This document shows, in pieces, positions 37,482 through 46,274 of a stretch of DNA of 64,000 nucleotides. Source of the DNA: Paracoccus yeei ATCC BAA-599 (lineage in GTDB: Bacteria; Pseudomonadota; Alphaproteobacteria; Rhodobacterales; Rhodobacteraceae); NCBI RefSeq assembly GCF_000622145.1, contig NZ_JHWH01000015.1, positions 53,014 to 117,013 on the forward strand, written 5' to 3'. Numbering within the stretch: position 1 is the stretch's first letter; every line of letters begins with the position of its first letter. A model generated the notes under the pieces. It was not told the DNA's origin, did not search any database, and saw nothing but the letters and a program-made list of their open reading frames with translations. The translations under genes and the position numbers were made by a program.

Positions 37482-39919
37482 TGAATGCCGACAGCATAAC
37501 GGCGGAAATCACGCGTGTTCGGAACCGATTGTCCCGCCTTGAGGCCGAGCGAATTGCGTTGCAGGGTGAGTTGGAAGCCCTCGAGCGGCAACTGGATGCT
37601 GTTGAGCAAACTCGGGCGGAACAAGTGACGTTTGGGGGTGCAGCTGTGATGAATAGCTCATCCTCGCAGGAAAAAATCGATCTGTTTCGGTCTCTTTTTG
37701 CGGGGCGCAGCGATGTATTCCCGTTACGATGGGAGAACAGAAAAACTGGTCGATCCGGCTACTCACCTGCCTGTTTCAATGAGTGGGTAAGAGGGGTATG
37801 CGGAAAGCCGGCGGTGAAATGCAGTGATTGCCCTCACCAGAGCTTCATCCCACCCGATGATGCGATCATCGAAAAACACCTGCGCGGCGATGGTGGCCGA
37901 AACGGAGATTTTGTCGCCGGTGTCTATCCGCTCCTGCCAGCGGATACATGCTGGTTCCTGGCGGCGGATTTTGACAAGGCGTCATGGGCGGAAGACGCCA
38001 ATGCGCTGCTCGAAGCCTGTCGGGCAAAGGAAGTCCCCGCAGCGCTGGAACGATCGAGGTCAGGGAACGGCGGTCATATCTGGATATTCTTCTCCGAACC
38101 GATATCTGCTCGTCTGGCACGTCAACTCGGATCGGTCCTGATCACCGAAACGATGGAAAGGCGGCCGGAAATCGGCTTCGCATCCTATGATCGACTGTTT
38201 CCAAACCAGGATACCAAGCCACTTGGCGGCTTTGGCAACCTGATCGCGCTGCCGCTCCAGAGCGGGGCGCGCAAGGCGGGCAACAGCGTCTTTGTCGACT
38301 CAGACATGCGGCCATATGGGGATCAGTGGGCCTATTTGTCGTCCTTGCCTAGAATGTCCCTGGCGGCGGTGACCAAGCACGTCGAAGCGGCAGAGCTCTC
38401 CGGGCGGGTGCTGGGAGTGCGAATGCCGGTGGATGACGAGCAGGCGGACGAGCCTTGGAAGATACCCCCGTCGCGCCGCAGCACGTCACGACGCCTCGAT
38501 GTGTCCCTTCCGCAAACCATCAAGGTGACGCTCGCCGACCAGATCTATATCAACCGGTCGGATCTGCCGACCGCTATGATCGCTCAGTTGGTGCGGTTGG
38601 CGGCGTTCCAGAACCCGGAATTCTATCGCGCGCAAGCAATGCGGCTGCCGACATTCGGAAAGCCGCGAGTTGTATCCTGTGCCGAACTGCACCCCCGACA
38701 CGTCGCTCTGCCGCGCGGCTGCCTCGATGAAGTGACCGGGCTCCTTTCCGATCACGGAGCGACAGCCGATCTGGACGATTTGCGCGAAGATGGAACTTGT
38801 TTGCCAGAGACGGTTCGCTTCCGTGGCGAACTTCGCCAGCAGCAATCGCGCGCGTTTGATGCATTGGCCAAGCACGATACCGGCGTGCTTGCCGCCACGA
38901 CCGCATTCGGCAAGACGGTCGTAGCCTCGGCGCTGATCGCACATCGTGCCCGCAATACGTTGGTTCTGGTCCATCGCCGCGAACTCCTTAGCCAGTGGGT
39001 TGAGCGCCTTCGGTCCTTTCTGCAGATCGACCCGAAGCAGATCGGCACCATCGGCGCCGGAAAGCGCAAACCCACCGGTGTGATCGACGTGGCGCTGATC
39101 CAGAGCCTGGTTCGCAAGGGCGAAGTTGACGATATCATTGCCGATTACGGCCATCTTGTCGTCGATGAGTGCCATCACCTGTCCGCTGCAAGCTTTGAGC
39201 TTGTCGCCCGCAGATCGAAGGCGCGCTATGTCACGGGATTATCGGCAACGGTCGCCCGAAAGGACGGGCATCATCCGATCATCTTCATGCAATGCGGCCC
39301 TGTGCGCCATCAGTTGACCGCCAAATCGCAGGCCGCCGAAAGTGGCCTTCGCCATCGGGCGCGGGAACGTCACACGAGATTCCGATTGCCGGAGGCCCTC
39401 GCCATGGCCGAGCGTCCATCCATGCCTGCGATCTATGCAGCATTGGCGGAAGACGCAGCCAGAAACGATCTGATCTTTGACGACGTTCTGAAATCACTGG
39501 AGGCCAAGCGCTCGCCTATCGTGCTGACCGAGCGCAAGGATCACCTCGATTACTTTCAACAGCGCTTCTCCAGGTTCGCCAGGAACATCGTTGTGCTTCG
39601 GGGCGGCATGTCGGCAAAGGATCGGAAGGCCGCGCAGACGGCGTTGAGCGTTGCCGATGATGAAGAGCGGCTGATCCTCGCGACAGGGCGTTATATCGGC
39701 GAGGGCTTCGATGATGCGCGGCTCGACACCCTGTTCCTGACGATGCCGATCGCATGGAAAGGCACGCTGGCGCAATATGTCGGCAGGCTGCACCGGCGGC
39801 ATGACGACAAGAAAGACGCGTTGGTAGTCGACTATGTCGACAGTTCGGTCCCTGTCCTCGCCAGGATGGCCGCCAAACGAAGAACCGGCTACCGGGCGCT
39901 CGGGTATGTGGTAGAGTGA
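37481..39919 (+). CDS. Archaeo-eukaryotic-primase-like domain fused to SF2 helicase
   Basis: An 812-residue protein. Residues 5-45 predict a coiled coil. Residues about 60-310 resemble the AEP domain I know from TOTE-type conflict-system proteins: four cysteines (98, 107, 114, 117) for a zinc knuckle, FLAADFDK with D163/D165 as metal ligands, and SGNGGHIWIFF with H199. Residues about 450-812 are a superfamily-2 helicase: Walker A ATTAFGKT (473-479), DECH box (562-565), SAT (588-590) and YVGRLHRRH near the end. Coupled to the 87-residue ORF and divergent from an XRE repressor. Likely nucleic-acid-directed defence or conflict role; activity not shown. Confidence 0.85.
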   Translation: MNADSITAEITRVRNRLSRLEAERIALQGELEALERQLDAVEQTRAEQVTFGGAAVMNSSSSQEKIDLFRSLFAGRSDVFPLRWENRKTGRSGYSPACFNEWVRGVCGKPAVKCSDCPHQSFIPPDDAIIEKHLRGDGGRNGDFVAGVYPLLPADTCWFLAADFDKASWAEDANALLEACRAKEVPAALERSRSGNGGHIWIFFSEPISARLARQLGSVLITETMERRPEIGFASYDRLFPNQDTKPLGGFGNLIALPLQSGARKAGNSVFVDSDMRPYGDQWAYLSSLPRMSLAAVTKHVEAAELSGRVLGVRMPVDDEQADEPWKIPPSRRSTSRRLDVSLPQTIKVTLADQIYINRSDLPTAMIAQLVRLAAFQNPEFYRAQAMRLPTFGKPRVVSCAELHPRHVALPRGCLDEVTGLLSDHGATADLDDLREDGTCLPETVRFRGELRQQQSRAFDALAKHDTGVLAATTAFGKTVVASALIAHRARNTLVLVHRRELLSQWVERLRSFLQIDPKQIGTIGAGKRKPTGVIDVALIQSLVRKGEVDDIIADYGHLVVDECHHLSAASFELVARRSKARYVTGLSATVARKDGHHPIIFMQCGPVRHQLTAKSQAAESGLRHRARERHTRFRLPEALAMAERPSMPAIYAALAEDAARNDLIFDDVLKSLEAKRSPIVLTERKDHLDYFQQRFSRFARNIVVLRGGMSAKDRKAAQTALSVADDEERLILATGRYIGEGFDDARLDTLFLTMPIAWKGTLAQYVGRLHRRHDDKKDALVVDYVDSSVPVLARMAAKRRTGYRALGYVVE

Positions 39920-40133
39920 GGCAGCCGCCCCCCGACGACATCTCACCATGCCGGCAGCGACCTATGGTCGGCAATTGAAGCTGGAGTTCGAACCCTGCAG
40001 GCTGGAGGGTCTGGACTTAACCTAAAATAGAGTGCAGGTAGGTAGTTGCAGAAAGACGGAGAAAACTTGCTAGGCGACGGCCAAATCTCGCCTTTGAAGG
40101 AAAAGAATGACGTCGAGCGCGCGTGTCAGATTT

Positions 40134-40727
40134 AACAGGCTGCTGAAAAAGTCCCGCCTCGACCTTGAAAACCGAGCGATCAAGGCCGGCGAGGAGCCCG
40201 AGGGCTGGTCCGACAAGCAGGCCAAGCGATCGCAGAAGGACGTGGATGCCCGCTGGACCAAGAAGCACGGGAAATCCCACTACGGCTACAAGAACCATGT
40301 CAACGTGGACCGCCAGCACAAGCTGGTGCGGCGTTACCATGTCAGCGATGCGGCCCTGCATGACAGCCAGGCAGTGGATCATCTGCTGATGAAGGGCAAC
40401 ACCGGCGCAGGGGTCTGGGCTGATCCGGCGTATCGGTCCGCAGAGATGGAGGCGAGGCTCCGCGCATCCAGGCTGAAGAGCCACGTCCACCGCAAGGGCA
40501 AGCGGGGCAAGCCACTGACCGAACAAGGCAAGGCCAGCAACCGGACGAAATCCACTGTGCGCGCCCGGGTCTAGCATGTCTTCGGCGCGCAGACCAACGA
40601 CATGGGCGGCACGCTGGTGCGCACCATCGGCTTGGTGAGGGCGAAGGCCAAGATCGGGATGAAGAACCTCGCCTACAACATGCGTCGCCTCGTCCAGCTG
40701 CGCAGTCTGAACCCCTGCCCGGCGTGA
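40134..40727 (+). pseudogene. IS5-family transposase, truncated with a premature stop
   Basis: The frame reads KQAKRSQKDVDARWTKKHGK, SHYGYKNHVNVDRQHKLVRR, WADPAYRSAEMEARLRASRL, then a TAG at 40572 where the family has a Glu, and goes on HVFGAQTNDMGGTLVRTIGL and KNLAYNMRRLVQL to TGA 40725-40727. This is the C-terminal half of an IS5/IS427-type DDE transposase; the N-terminal half is missing. GGCTGCTGAAAAAGTC at its left edge resembles an IS end. Confidence 0.88.
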
Positions 40728-40894
40728 TCCGGGCGTGGACGTCAGGCCGAGAGGGCCGAAGCACGCCGTGACCGGGCGGAACGGCGGCTGATCACGCCCC
40801 CGAACATCCTGACAAGCCGTTCTCGGCAGGTTTCAGGCAGCGAGGCAGGCCGCGATCAGCGGGAAGCGGTGAAAAATCGAGGTGCCCTCTAATT

Positions 40895-41185
40895 GTGCCA
40901 CTTTGGTTCTCGGTAGCATTGGTGGGACTGTTAAGTGCTAACGGGACATCTGTTGCTATGGAAGCGTCACGAGGGCAATCGGGCGTGGGATCAGCTCTTG
41001 TGGGAGCCTTGCAATTTGGCGTGGCCTTCGTGTGCTCGGCCGCTGTGGCATCATCAATCTCCACGAGCGCACTTCCGCTTGCGCTCGGCATTTTGATCCC
41101 CGCGATCATCGCGTTGTTGCTTTGGATAGTCGATCGTCGACTCGACCCATCGCGAGGTGAAAGGGCCAAAACACGACAAGCCTGA
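40895..41185 (+). pseudogene. Bcr/CflA-type MFS exporter, C-terminal fragment
   Basis: About 96 residues: LVGLLSANGTSVAMEASRGQ, then GVGSALVGALQFGVAFVCSA and a last membrane segment LPLALGILIPAIIALLLW. This matches the end of Bcr/CflA drug exporters (helices 10-12), where the N-A-x-A-x-A/G and ASAL-G-LQ patterns occur. The first three quarters of the gene are gone, and there is no credible start. Confidence 0.7.
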
Positions 41186-41218
41186 CGAATGACATGCTGA
41201 TTTGTTGCGGTAGCCGAG

Positions 41219-41656
41219 GTGGCCCGGCGGTTCTACGAAGGCCCGACCGACCCGCAGACCGGCGCGCATCTGACGGCGGGCCAGCCGCAATACGGGTCGG
41301 AACTGGACTGGGCGGGCGTTTATGTCCCGCAAGCCGCGGGGGACGGGCTGATGAGCGCGCAGGCCGCGCTGCCGGTGATCCGCAACCTGGCCTTCGAGCC
41401 GCCGCGACCCGACGCCACGCTGGAGGACTTCGCCTTCACCGAGGACACGCTGCAGGCGCTGCGCGCGCGCCATCCGCTGTTCGACGCGACCAACCCGGAC
41501 CTGTCGGCCTTCGAAAAGGCAGGCGGCAAGCTGATCCTGTGGCACGGCCTGGCCGATCCGCATATCTCGCCCGCCAACACCCTGTCGCTGCACAAGGCGA
41601 TGATCGACCAGATGGGCGCGGAAGCGGTCGTCACCTTCGTGTGGCCGGGTCGCGAC
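41219..41656 (+). pseudogene. Tannase/feruloyl esterase, C-terminal fragment
   Basis: The frame shows FYEGPTDPQTGAHLTAG and QYGSELDWAGVYVP, then FEKAGGKLILWHGLADPHIS with the catalytic Asp and PANTLSLHKAMIDQMG. This is the C-terminal part of the tannase/feruloyl esterase family (usually about 500 residues). The upstream part, with the nucleophile Ser, is missing, and after FVWPGRD the frame runs without a stop into the GlcG-like gene. Confidence 0.82.
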
Positions 41657-41698
41657 CTATTCAGCCCCTCCACCTTCACCGACGAAACGAGACTGCAA

Positions 41699-42124
41699 AT
41701 GTCGAACACCATGACGCTGACGATTCCGACCCTTACGCTGGCGGGGGCAGAAGCCCTGATGGCGCGAGCCATTGATGAGGCCACCAAGCGATCTGCACGC
41801 ATCTGCGTGGCGGTTGTCGATGCCAGCGGCCGGTTGCTGGCCTTCAGCCGGATGGACGGGGCTGGTCTCGTTTCCATCGACGTATCCATGGGCAAGGCGC
41901 GGACGGCGGCCTTCCTGGGCAAGCCCGCGAGCGCCTTCGAGAAGATGATCGATGGCGGCAAGCCCTCGATGCTGTCGGTGCCCGGTGCCGTGCCCCTTGC
42001 CGGCGGCCAGCCGGTCGAGGTGGACGGCGCGATGGTTGGGGCCATCGGCATCAGCGGCTCGACCGGCGAGGGCGACGAGGCCATCGCACATGCGGTGGTG
42101 CAGGCGTTCCGGGAGGGCTTGTGA
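41699..42124 (+). CDS. GlcG/HbpS-family (DUF336) protein
   Basis: A 141-residue alpha/beta protein: LTLAGAEALMARAIDEATKR, VVDASGRLLAFSRMDGA, KARTAAFLGKPASAF, and GAVPLAGGQPVEVDGAMVGA, with IGISGSTGEGDEAIA at the end. This is the GlcG/HbpS family, whose members bind haem or cobalamin or accompany oxidoreductases. I start at the ATG at 41699; the frame upstream belongs to the tannase fragment. Its stop overlaps the SDR start by one base. Confidence 0.85.
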   Translation: MSNTMTLTIPTLTLAGAEALMARAIDEATKRSARICVAVVDASGRLLAFSRMDGAGLVSIDVSMGKARTAAFLGKPASAFEKMIDGGKPSMLSVPGAVPLAGGQPVEVDGAMVGAIGISGSTGEGDEAIAHAVVQAFREGL

Positions 42125-42864
42125 TGGCCGGGGACCGTGCAGCCTTGGAAGGTAAGACCGTCCTGGTGATTGGCGGCAGTTCCGGCTTTGGGCTGGAGGT
42201 CGCACGTCTGGCACAAGCCCACGGCGCGCGGCTTCTGATCGTCGGACGCGACCCCGAAAAGGCGGCGCGCGTCTCCGAAGGGTTCCGCGAGGCCGGGGGT
42301 TCGGCGCAGGGCTTTGGCCTGGACGCGACCGACGCCGCCGCGCTGTCGGGCCTACTGGAGGGCGAAAGCCCCGCTGATCACGCGGTCTCGATGGTCGGCG
42401 GCGCCATGGGCGGCGGCTTTCTGGGTGCCGATCTCGCCACAATCCGCCAGGCCATCGAGGAAAAGTTCTTTGCCAATCTCGGCATCGCCCGCACCCTCGC
42501 GCCCTTCCTGGCCGAGAACGGCAGCCTGATCCTGACTGCGGGCTCGGGCGGGCGGCCGGACAATGCCTCGGGCGCCATCGTGGGCAACGAGGCCATCGGG
42601 ACGCTGGTGCGGGGCCTTGCGGTCGAGCTTGCGCCCCGCGTGCGGGCGAACGCCGTGGCCCCCACCTGGACCCCGACGCCGCTCTGGCGCGATGTCGCCG
42701 CCTCTGACATCGAGGAAACCCGCGCCCACTTTGCCGAACAGATCCCCCTGAGCCGCACGGGCGAGCCGGTCGCGGTGGCGCAGGCCTATCTGTTCCTCAT
42801 GCAATGCGGGTTCATCACGGGTCAGACCCTTGTCGTCGATGGGGGCCTGAGCCTCGTCACGTGA
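42124..42864 (+). CDS. SDR-family oxidoreductase without the YxxxK pair
   Basis: A 246-residue short-chain dehydrogenase-like protein. VLVIGGSSGFGLEVARLA is the glycine-rich turn, SMVGGAMGGGF replaces NNAG, and FITGQTLVVDGGLSL is the typical end. In the active-site helix the family YxxxK is replaced: the aligned segment reads GAIVGNEAIGTLVRGLA, putting Ile and Glu where Tyr and Lys are expected. The fold is kept, so it may bind nucleotide without standard catalysis, or use other residues. Coupled to the GlcG-like gene. Confidence 0.82.
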   Translation: MAGDRAALEGKTVLVIGGSSGFGLEVARLAQAHGARLLIVGRDPEKAARVSEGFREAGGSAQGFGLDATDAAALSGLLEGESPADHAVSMVGGAMGGGFLGADLATIRQAIEEKFFANLGIARTLAPFLAENGSLILTAGSGGRPDNASGAIVGNEAIGTLVRGLAVELAPRVRANAVAPTWTPTPLWRDVAASDIEETRAHFAEQIPLSRTGEPVAVAQAYLFLMQCGFITGQTLVVDGGLSLVT

Positions 42865-43270
42865 GGGAGCACCCTGCAACTCCATCGCGAACGATCCGCC
42901 GTCCGGATGCCTGCGCGGCTGACGTGCCACCGACAGGGTTCGCCTAAACGGCTGCTCAACAGACAGGGCTTTTCATTCGCGAACCGGCTTGAAGGTCGCC
43001 TGCCGCTCGACTCGCGCAGGCGCGACTGTCGCGGTGTTGACCGCGACAGGGTTATGATCTGTGTTCATTACCTGATATCACTGAGGCTTAAATCCCGATG
43101 ATGCAGTTGACGATAGTGATCGTGGCTGCCCAGGAATTGGCGGATCGGATATGTGCGACCGGTCGGCTGAGTATAAGCCATTTGAGCCAGCAAGTTCGCC
43201 CATACTCCATGATCCGGCTCACCCTACCTGGGAAAACTGGTGGTCAGCGCCGTGCCCAGCATCTTTTCCC
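42865..43270. other. Gap without a supported gene
   Basis: About 400 bases between convergent genes (SDR and antiporter). Only short frames without ribosome sites or motifs are seen. No clear terminator hairpin. Confidence 0.6.
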
Positions 43271-44815
43271 TCACGCTCTGGAGGTCAGGCGTGCCTCTGC
43301 AATATCCAGCTCGCGGATCAGCTTCTGGGCAATCGCGCTTGAGATGCGCCTGTGCCGGCCAAGGCGGAATATCTCGTTCCGCTCTGCGCGAACTGCCTTC
43401 AACCGTAATAACCGCTCCGCCTCTGTCGCGTGACGAGCCGCCGCCGCCTCATCTGTGCCGAAACCGCCAGCATTCAGGCGGGCGCGATAGATCTCCGTGA
43501 CCCGCGCGCCGGCATCCATGTAGAGATCGGCATCCGCACGCCCTTCGGATTGATCGTGAAGCGCTTCCTCCACGGCGCGGATCGCAGCGCGGGCGGCAAG
43601 GGCGCGGGCCGCATCGAGCCGCTCCTGATGGTCATCCGAGGGCACCTCGAGCTGATTCAGCAGAACAGGCAGCGCAACAGATGCCACGATCAAGGTGACG
43701 ATGATGACCCCCGCCGCGATGAAGATCGCAAGATCACGCGCCGGGAAAACCGAGCCCTCTGGAAGCACGAACGGCAGCGTCAGGATGCCCGCCAGCGTGA
43801 CTGATCCCCGGACCCCGGCCGCCGTTGCTGCCGCCGGAATGCGCCAATCAAGGCGTGCCACATCGTCACCGGCCCGGCGCTGGCGGAATGTGGTGAAGCG
43901 GAGGTTCAGCCAGATCCAGACAAGTCGCAGGACCAGCAAGACCGCCGTGATGGCCAGGACATGACCCACAAGAATAGCGGGGTTCCCGCTGCCCGATTGT
44001 TCGGCAAGGAGGGACACGCTCTGCCAGATGGCGGGAAGCTGCTCGCCCAGAAGCACGAAGATGATACCGTTGAGCGAGACAGACAGCATGTCCCAGACGA
44101 CGGACCGGCGTATCCGCGTGGCGGCCAGCGATGTCCCCCGCATCTCGGCCAGACTCATCGTGATCCCCGCCGCTGCCGCCGCGAGGATCCCTGAGACGTG
44201 AACGTGTTCGGCGGCGAAGTAGACCCCGAACGGGATCAGCAACGAGACCATCACCTGCAGGCCCGGCTCTTCGCCGAACCGGCGCGACATGAATCCCTGC
44301 ACGTAGAGGATCGCGAGCGTGATCGTCACGCCAGCCGCCACGCCGCCGAGGGCCGAGACCAGGAACTCGGTCGCGGCGTCCTGGAGGGAGAAGGTTCCGG
44401 TCATCGTGGCGGCGACCGCGATGCGGAAGGCCGAGATGCCGCTGGCGTCGTTCAACAGGCTTTCGCCCTCCAGGACGTGCAGAAGACGCTTGGGCATCGG
44501 AAGCTTCGACGTGATTGCCGACACGGCCACCGGGTCGGTGGGAGCGAGTATCGCAGCAAGGGCAAATGCCACTGGCAGCGGCATCACAGGCAAGATCCAA
44601 TGGATCGCGTATCCAAGCCCGAGGACGGTCATGAAGACCAGACCGACGGCAAGGCCAAGGATGGGACGACTGTCTCGGAAGAAATCGTCCTTGGGAATGC
44701 GCCATCCATCAAGGAACAGCAGGCACGCGATCACGGCCAGGAACACCTGGGGCTCCAAGGCCACTTCATCTGATGTGAAGGCCGCGATCCCGATGCCAAA
44801 TACGATCTGCACCAT
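43271..44815 (-). CDS. CPA1-family cation/proton antiporter, N-terminally truncated
   Basis: A membrane protein with about eleven hydrophobic segments; APTDPVAVSAITSKLPMPKR and LEGESLLNDASG are the ND-type transport core of Na+/H+ exchangers, and GVRGSVTLAGILTLPF is the late signature. A soluble tail of about 120 residues follows. The first Met here is internal: the preceding in-frame codons (ALPSGIPLP) still look like the family, but after about ten more residues the frame hits a stop. The first membrane segment is therefore missing and function is doubtful. Confidence 0.78.
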   Translation of the reverse strand: MVQIVFGIGIAAFTSDEVALEPQVFLAVIACLLFLDGWRIPKDDFFRDSRPILGLAVGLVFMTVLGLGYAIHWILPVMPLPVAFALAAILAPTDPVAVSAITSKLPMPKRLLHVLEGESLLNDASGISAFRIAVAATMTGTFSLQDAATEFLVSALGGVAAGVTITLAILYVQGFMSRRFGEEPGLQVMVSLLIPFGVYFAAEHVHVSGILAAAAAGITMSLAEMRGTSLAATRIRRSVVWDMLSVSLNGIIFVLLGEQLPAIWQSVSLLAEQSGSGNPAILVGHVLAITAVLLVLRLVWIWLNLRFTTFRQRRAGDDVARLDWRIPAAATAAGVRGSVTLAGILTLPFVLPEGSVFPARDLAIFIAAGVIIVTLIVASVALPVLLNQLEVPSDDHQERLDAARALAARAAIRAVEEALHDQSEGRADADLYMDAGARVTEIYRARLNAGGFGTDEAAAARHATEAERLLRLKAVRAERNEIFRLGRHRRISSAIAQKLIRELDIAEARLTSRA

Positions 44816-44934
44816 GGGCAGCGGGATGCCGGAGGGGAGCGCGCGCGATCCAGCTGGACATTGGGCACGCCTTGTGCCGGTTCAGCCCGTGAGAAACCGG
44901 AAGGAGGGGGTTGCGCGGCCGGACCGAAGAGTGG

Positions 44935-45025
44935 TCGACTGAGCATTGTCTTCGTGGTCCGGGAAGACACCGTAATGATCCTGCGCGTCTTCCCGGCTGG
45001 TCGGAACTGGAAAACGGGGTTGTAA
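44935..45025 (+). pseudogene. RelE/ParE toxin, C-terminal fragment (copy 1)
   Basis: The frame reads GRLSIVFVVREDTVMILRVF then PAGRNWKTGL and TAA 45023-45025. This is the final strand pair of RelE/ParE toxins (R-x-D-x-V-x-I-L-R-V). Only about 30 residues remain. It converges on a traG remnant. A diverged second copy in the same arrangement lies at 62745-62890. Confidence 0.65.
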
Positions 45026-45069
45026 TGCTGCTGCATGGGCTATGCCCGCAGTCGCCGCGCCTCGACCGG

Positions 45070-45735
45070 CTACTGCGCGATCTTTCCGAGGATCTTGTTC
45101 TCGACGCGCATCATGGTTTCCAGTGCCCGCTGTTCACTCGGCCGGAGAGACTCGAGCAGTTCTTCGTCTGACAAAACGGGCAAGCCTGGCTCATCGTCAT
45201 CGAGCAAGCTGATCACCACACCTGAGACGGGACGGCTGCTCTCTGGTGCCGTTTCCGCGATCTGTTCCTGGAGACTTTCCTCCGGTAACTGCGTTGCGGC
45301 GCCTTCCGCTGATGCCAATTCGCTCTTGGCTGCATTCTCCGGCGCCGGATAGGAAATCGCCTGTGCGGTCGGCTTGGCGGAAAGCTGACTGGTCAGCTGC
45401 GAGACCTGCTCCTTGAGCGCCCGGATGTCCTCGGCCTCGCGCGAGGGATAGGGCAGCGGACCCTTCTGCGCTTCGATCAACGTGCGGAAAGCGGGATCCT
45501 GGTAATAGACGATCCGGCGCGCGATGATCGGGTTCTGTCGCTCGGGGATCAGGATCACCTTGTCGCGGTCGAGCTTCTTCAGCTCGTCCGTCGTCATCAA
45601 CGGGCGTTCTTCGTTGCGCCGCGAGATCGAGCGGCGCAGCATGCCGTTATGGTCACGCGACAGGCTGTCGCTGACCGACAGTTTCGTGGTCTTGCCCAGG
45701 CTGGCAGAGACCTCTTCGGCCTGCATGGATCGCAC
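45070..45735 (-). pseudogene. traG: TraG/VirD4 coupling protein, C-terminal fragment (copy 1)
   Basis: A 221-residue open frame beginning at QAEEVSASLGKTTKLSVSDS, a segment inside the Ti-type TraG ATPase C-terminus, then SISRRNEERPLMTTDELKKL, PERQNPIIARRIVYYQDPAF, and an acidic tail ending VENKILGKIAQ. The ATPase Walker motifs are absent, so this is only the last third of a conjugation coupling protein, left by loss of an integrated conjugative element or plasmid. A shorter, frameshifted relative lies at 62484-62699. Confidence 0.75.
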
Positions 45736-45886
45736 TCGTCAGGCAGTGTTTCGGCGGGCAGAGGAGGTATCCAAGATACATCAAGAGTTCCATGCTCGCG
45801 CCGCTGCCTTGGGCGTCCGCGAGAAGATTGCTGCTACTGACTGCTCGGCCGAGGATGCTGAGCCGTGACTTGCCGGAAATGGCGCC

Positions 45887-46060
45887 CTAGTCATGACCGT
45901 GCCGGCGAGGCGTTGCCACCAACTGGAGTGCGTTGTCCGGCGGGGGCCGCTGCAAGCGTTGCGCAATCGGCCAATCGGCCGTCATCCAGGTCTCGATCTC
46001 GTCCGCGGTGGTCAGGATTACCGGCATGATCTTGGGGTGGATCGTTGCAGACCCACCCTG
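45887..46060 (-). pseudogene. SRAP (YedK/HMCES) peptidase, C-terminal fragment
   Basis: On the minus strand: IHPKIMPVILTTADEIETWM, then TADWPIAQRLQRPPPDNALQ and LVATPRRHGHD followed by TAG. This matches the end of SOS-response-associated peptidases (HP-x-RMP-V-I-L). The N-terminal catalytic Cys part is missing; about 55 residues survive. Confidence 0.75.
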
Positions 46061-46274
46061 GCACACAGATGCCGTGGGGGGGCGGTCACATCATCAACGC
46101 CGTGGCTCAACCGCAGCCTTGTGTATCTGCGACAGGAACTCGCATGGTGCGTGATACATGCCTAACGACCTTACGTCGCTGGTCGGATGCTAGCGGAATC
46201 TAGAGAAGTATAGCGCCCGAAACTAGACTTCCCTATAAAGCTGTAGAGTACGCCAGAAGCTGCGGTGAGAACAA

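Noticed and set aside
43098..44942. Plus-strand frames over the antiporter
   Set aside because: They are antisense to conserved transport motifs and lack starts with ribosome sites.
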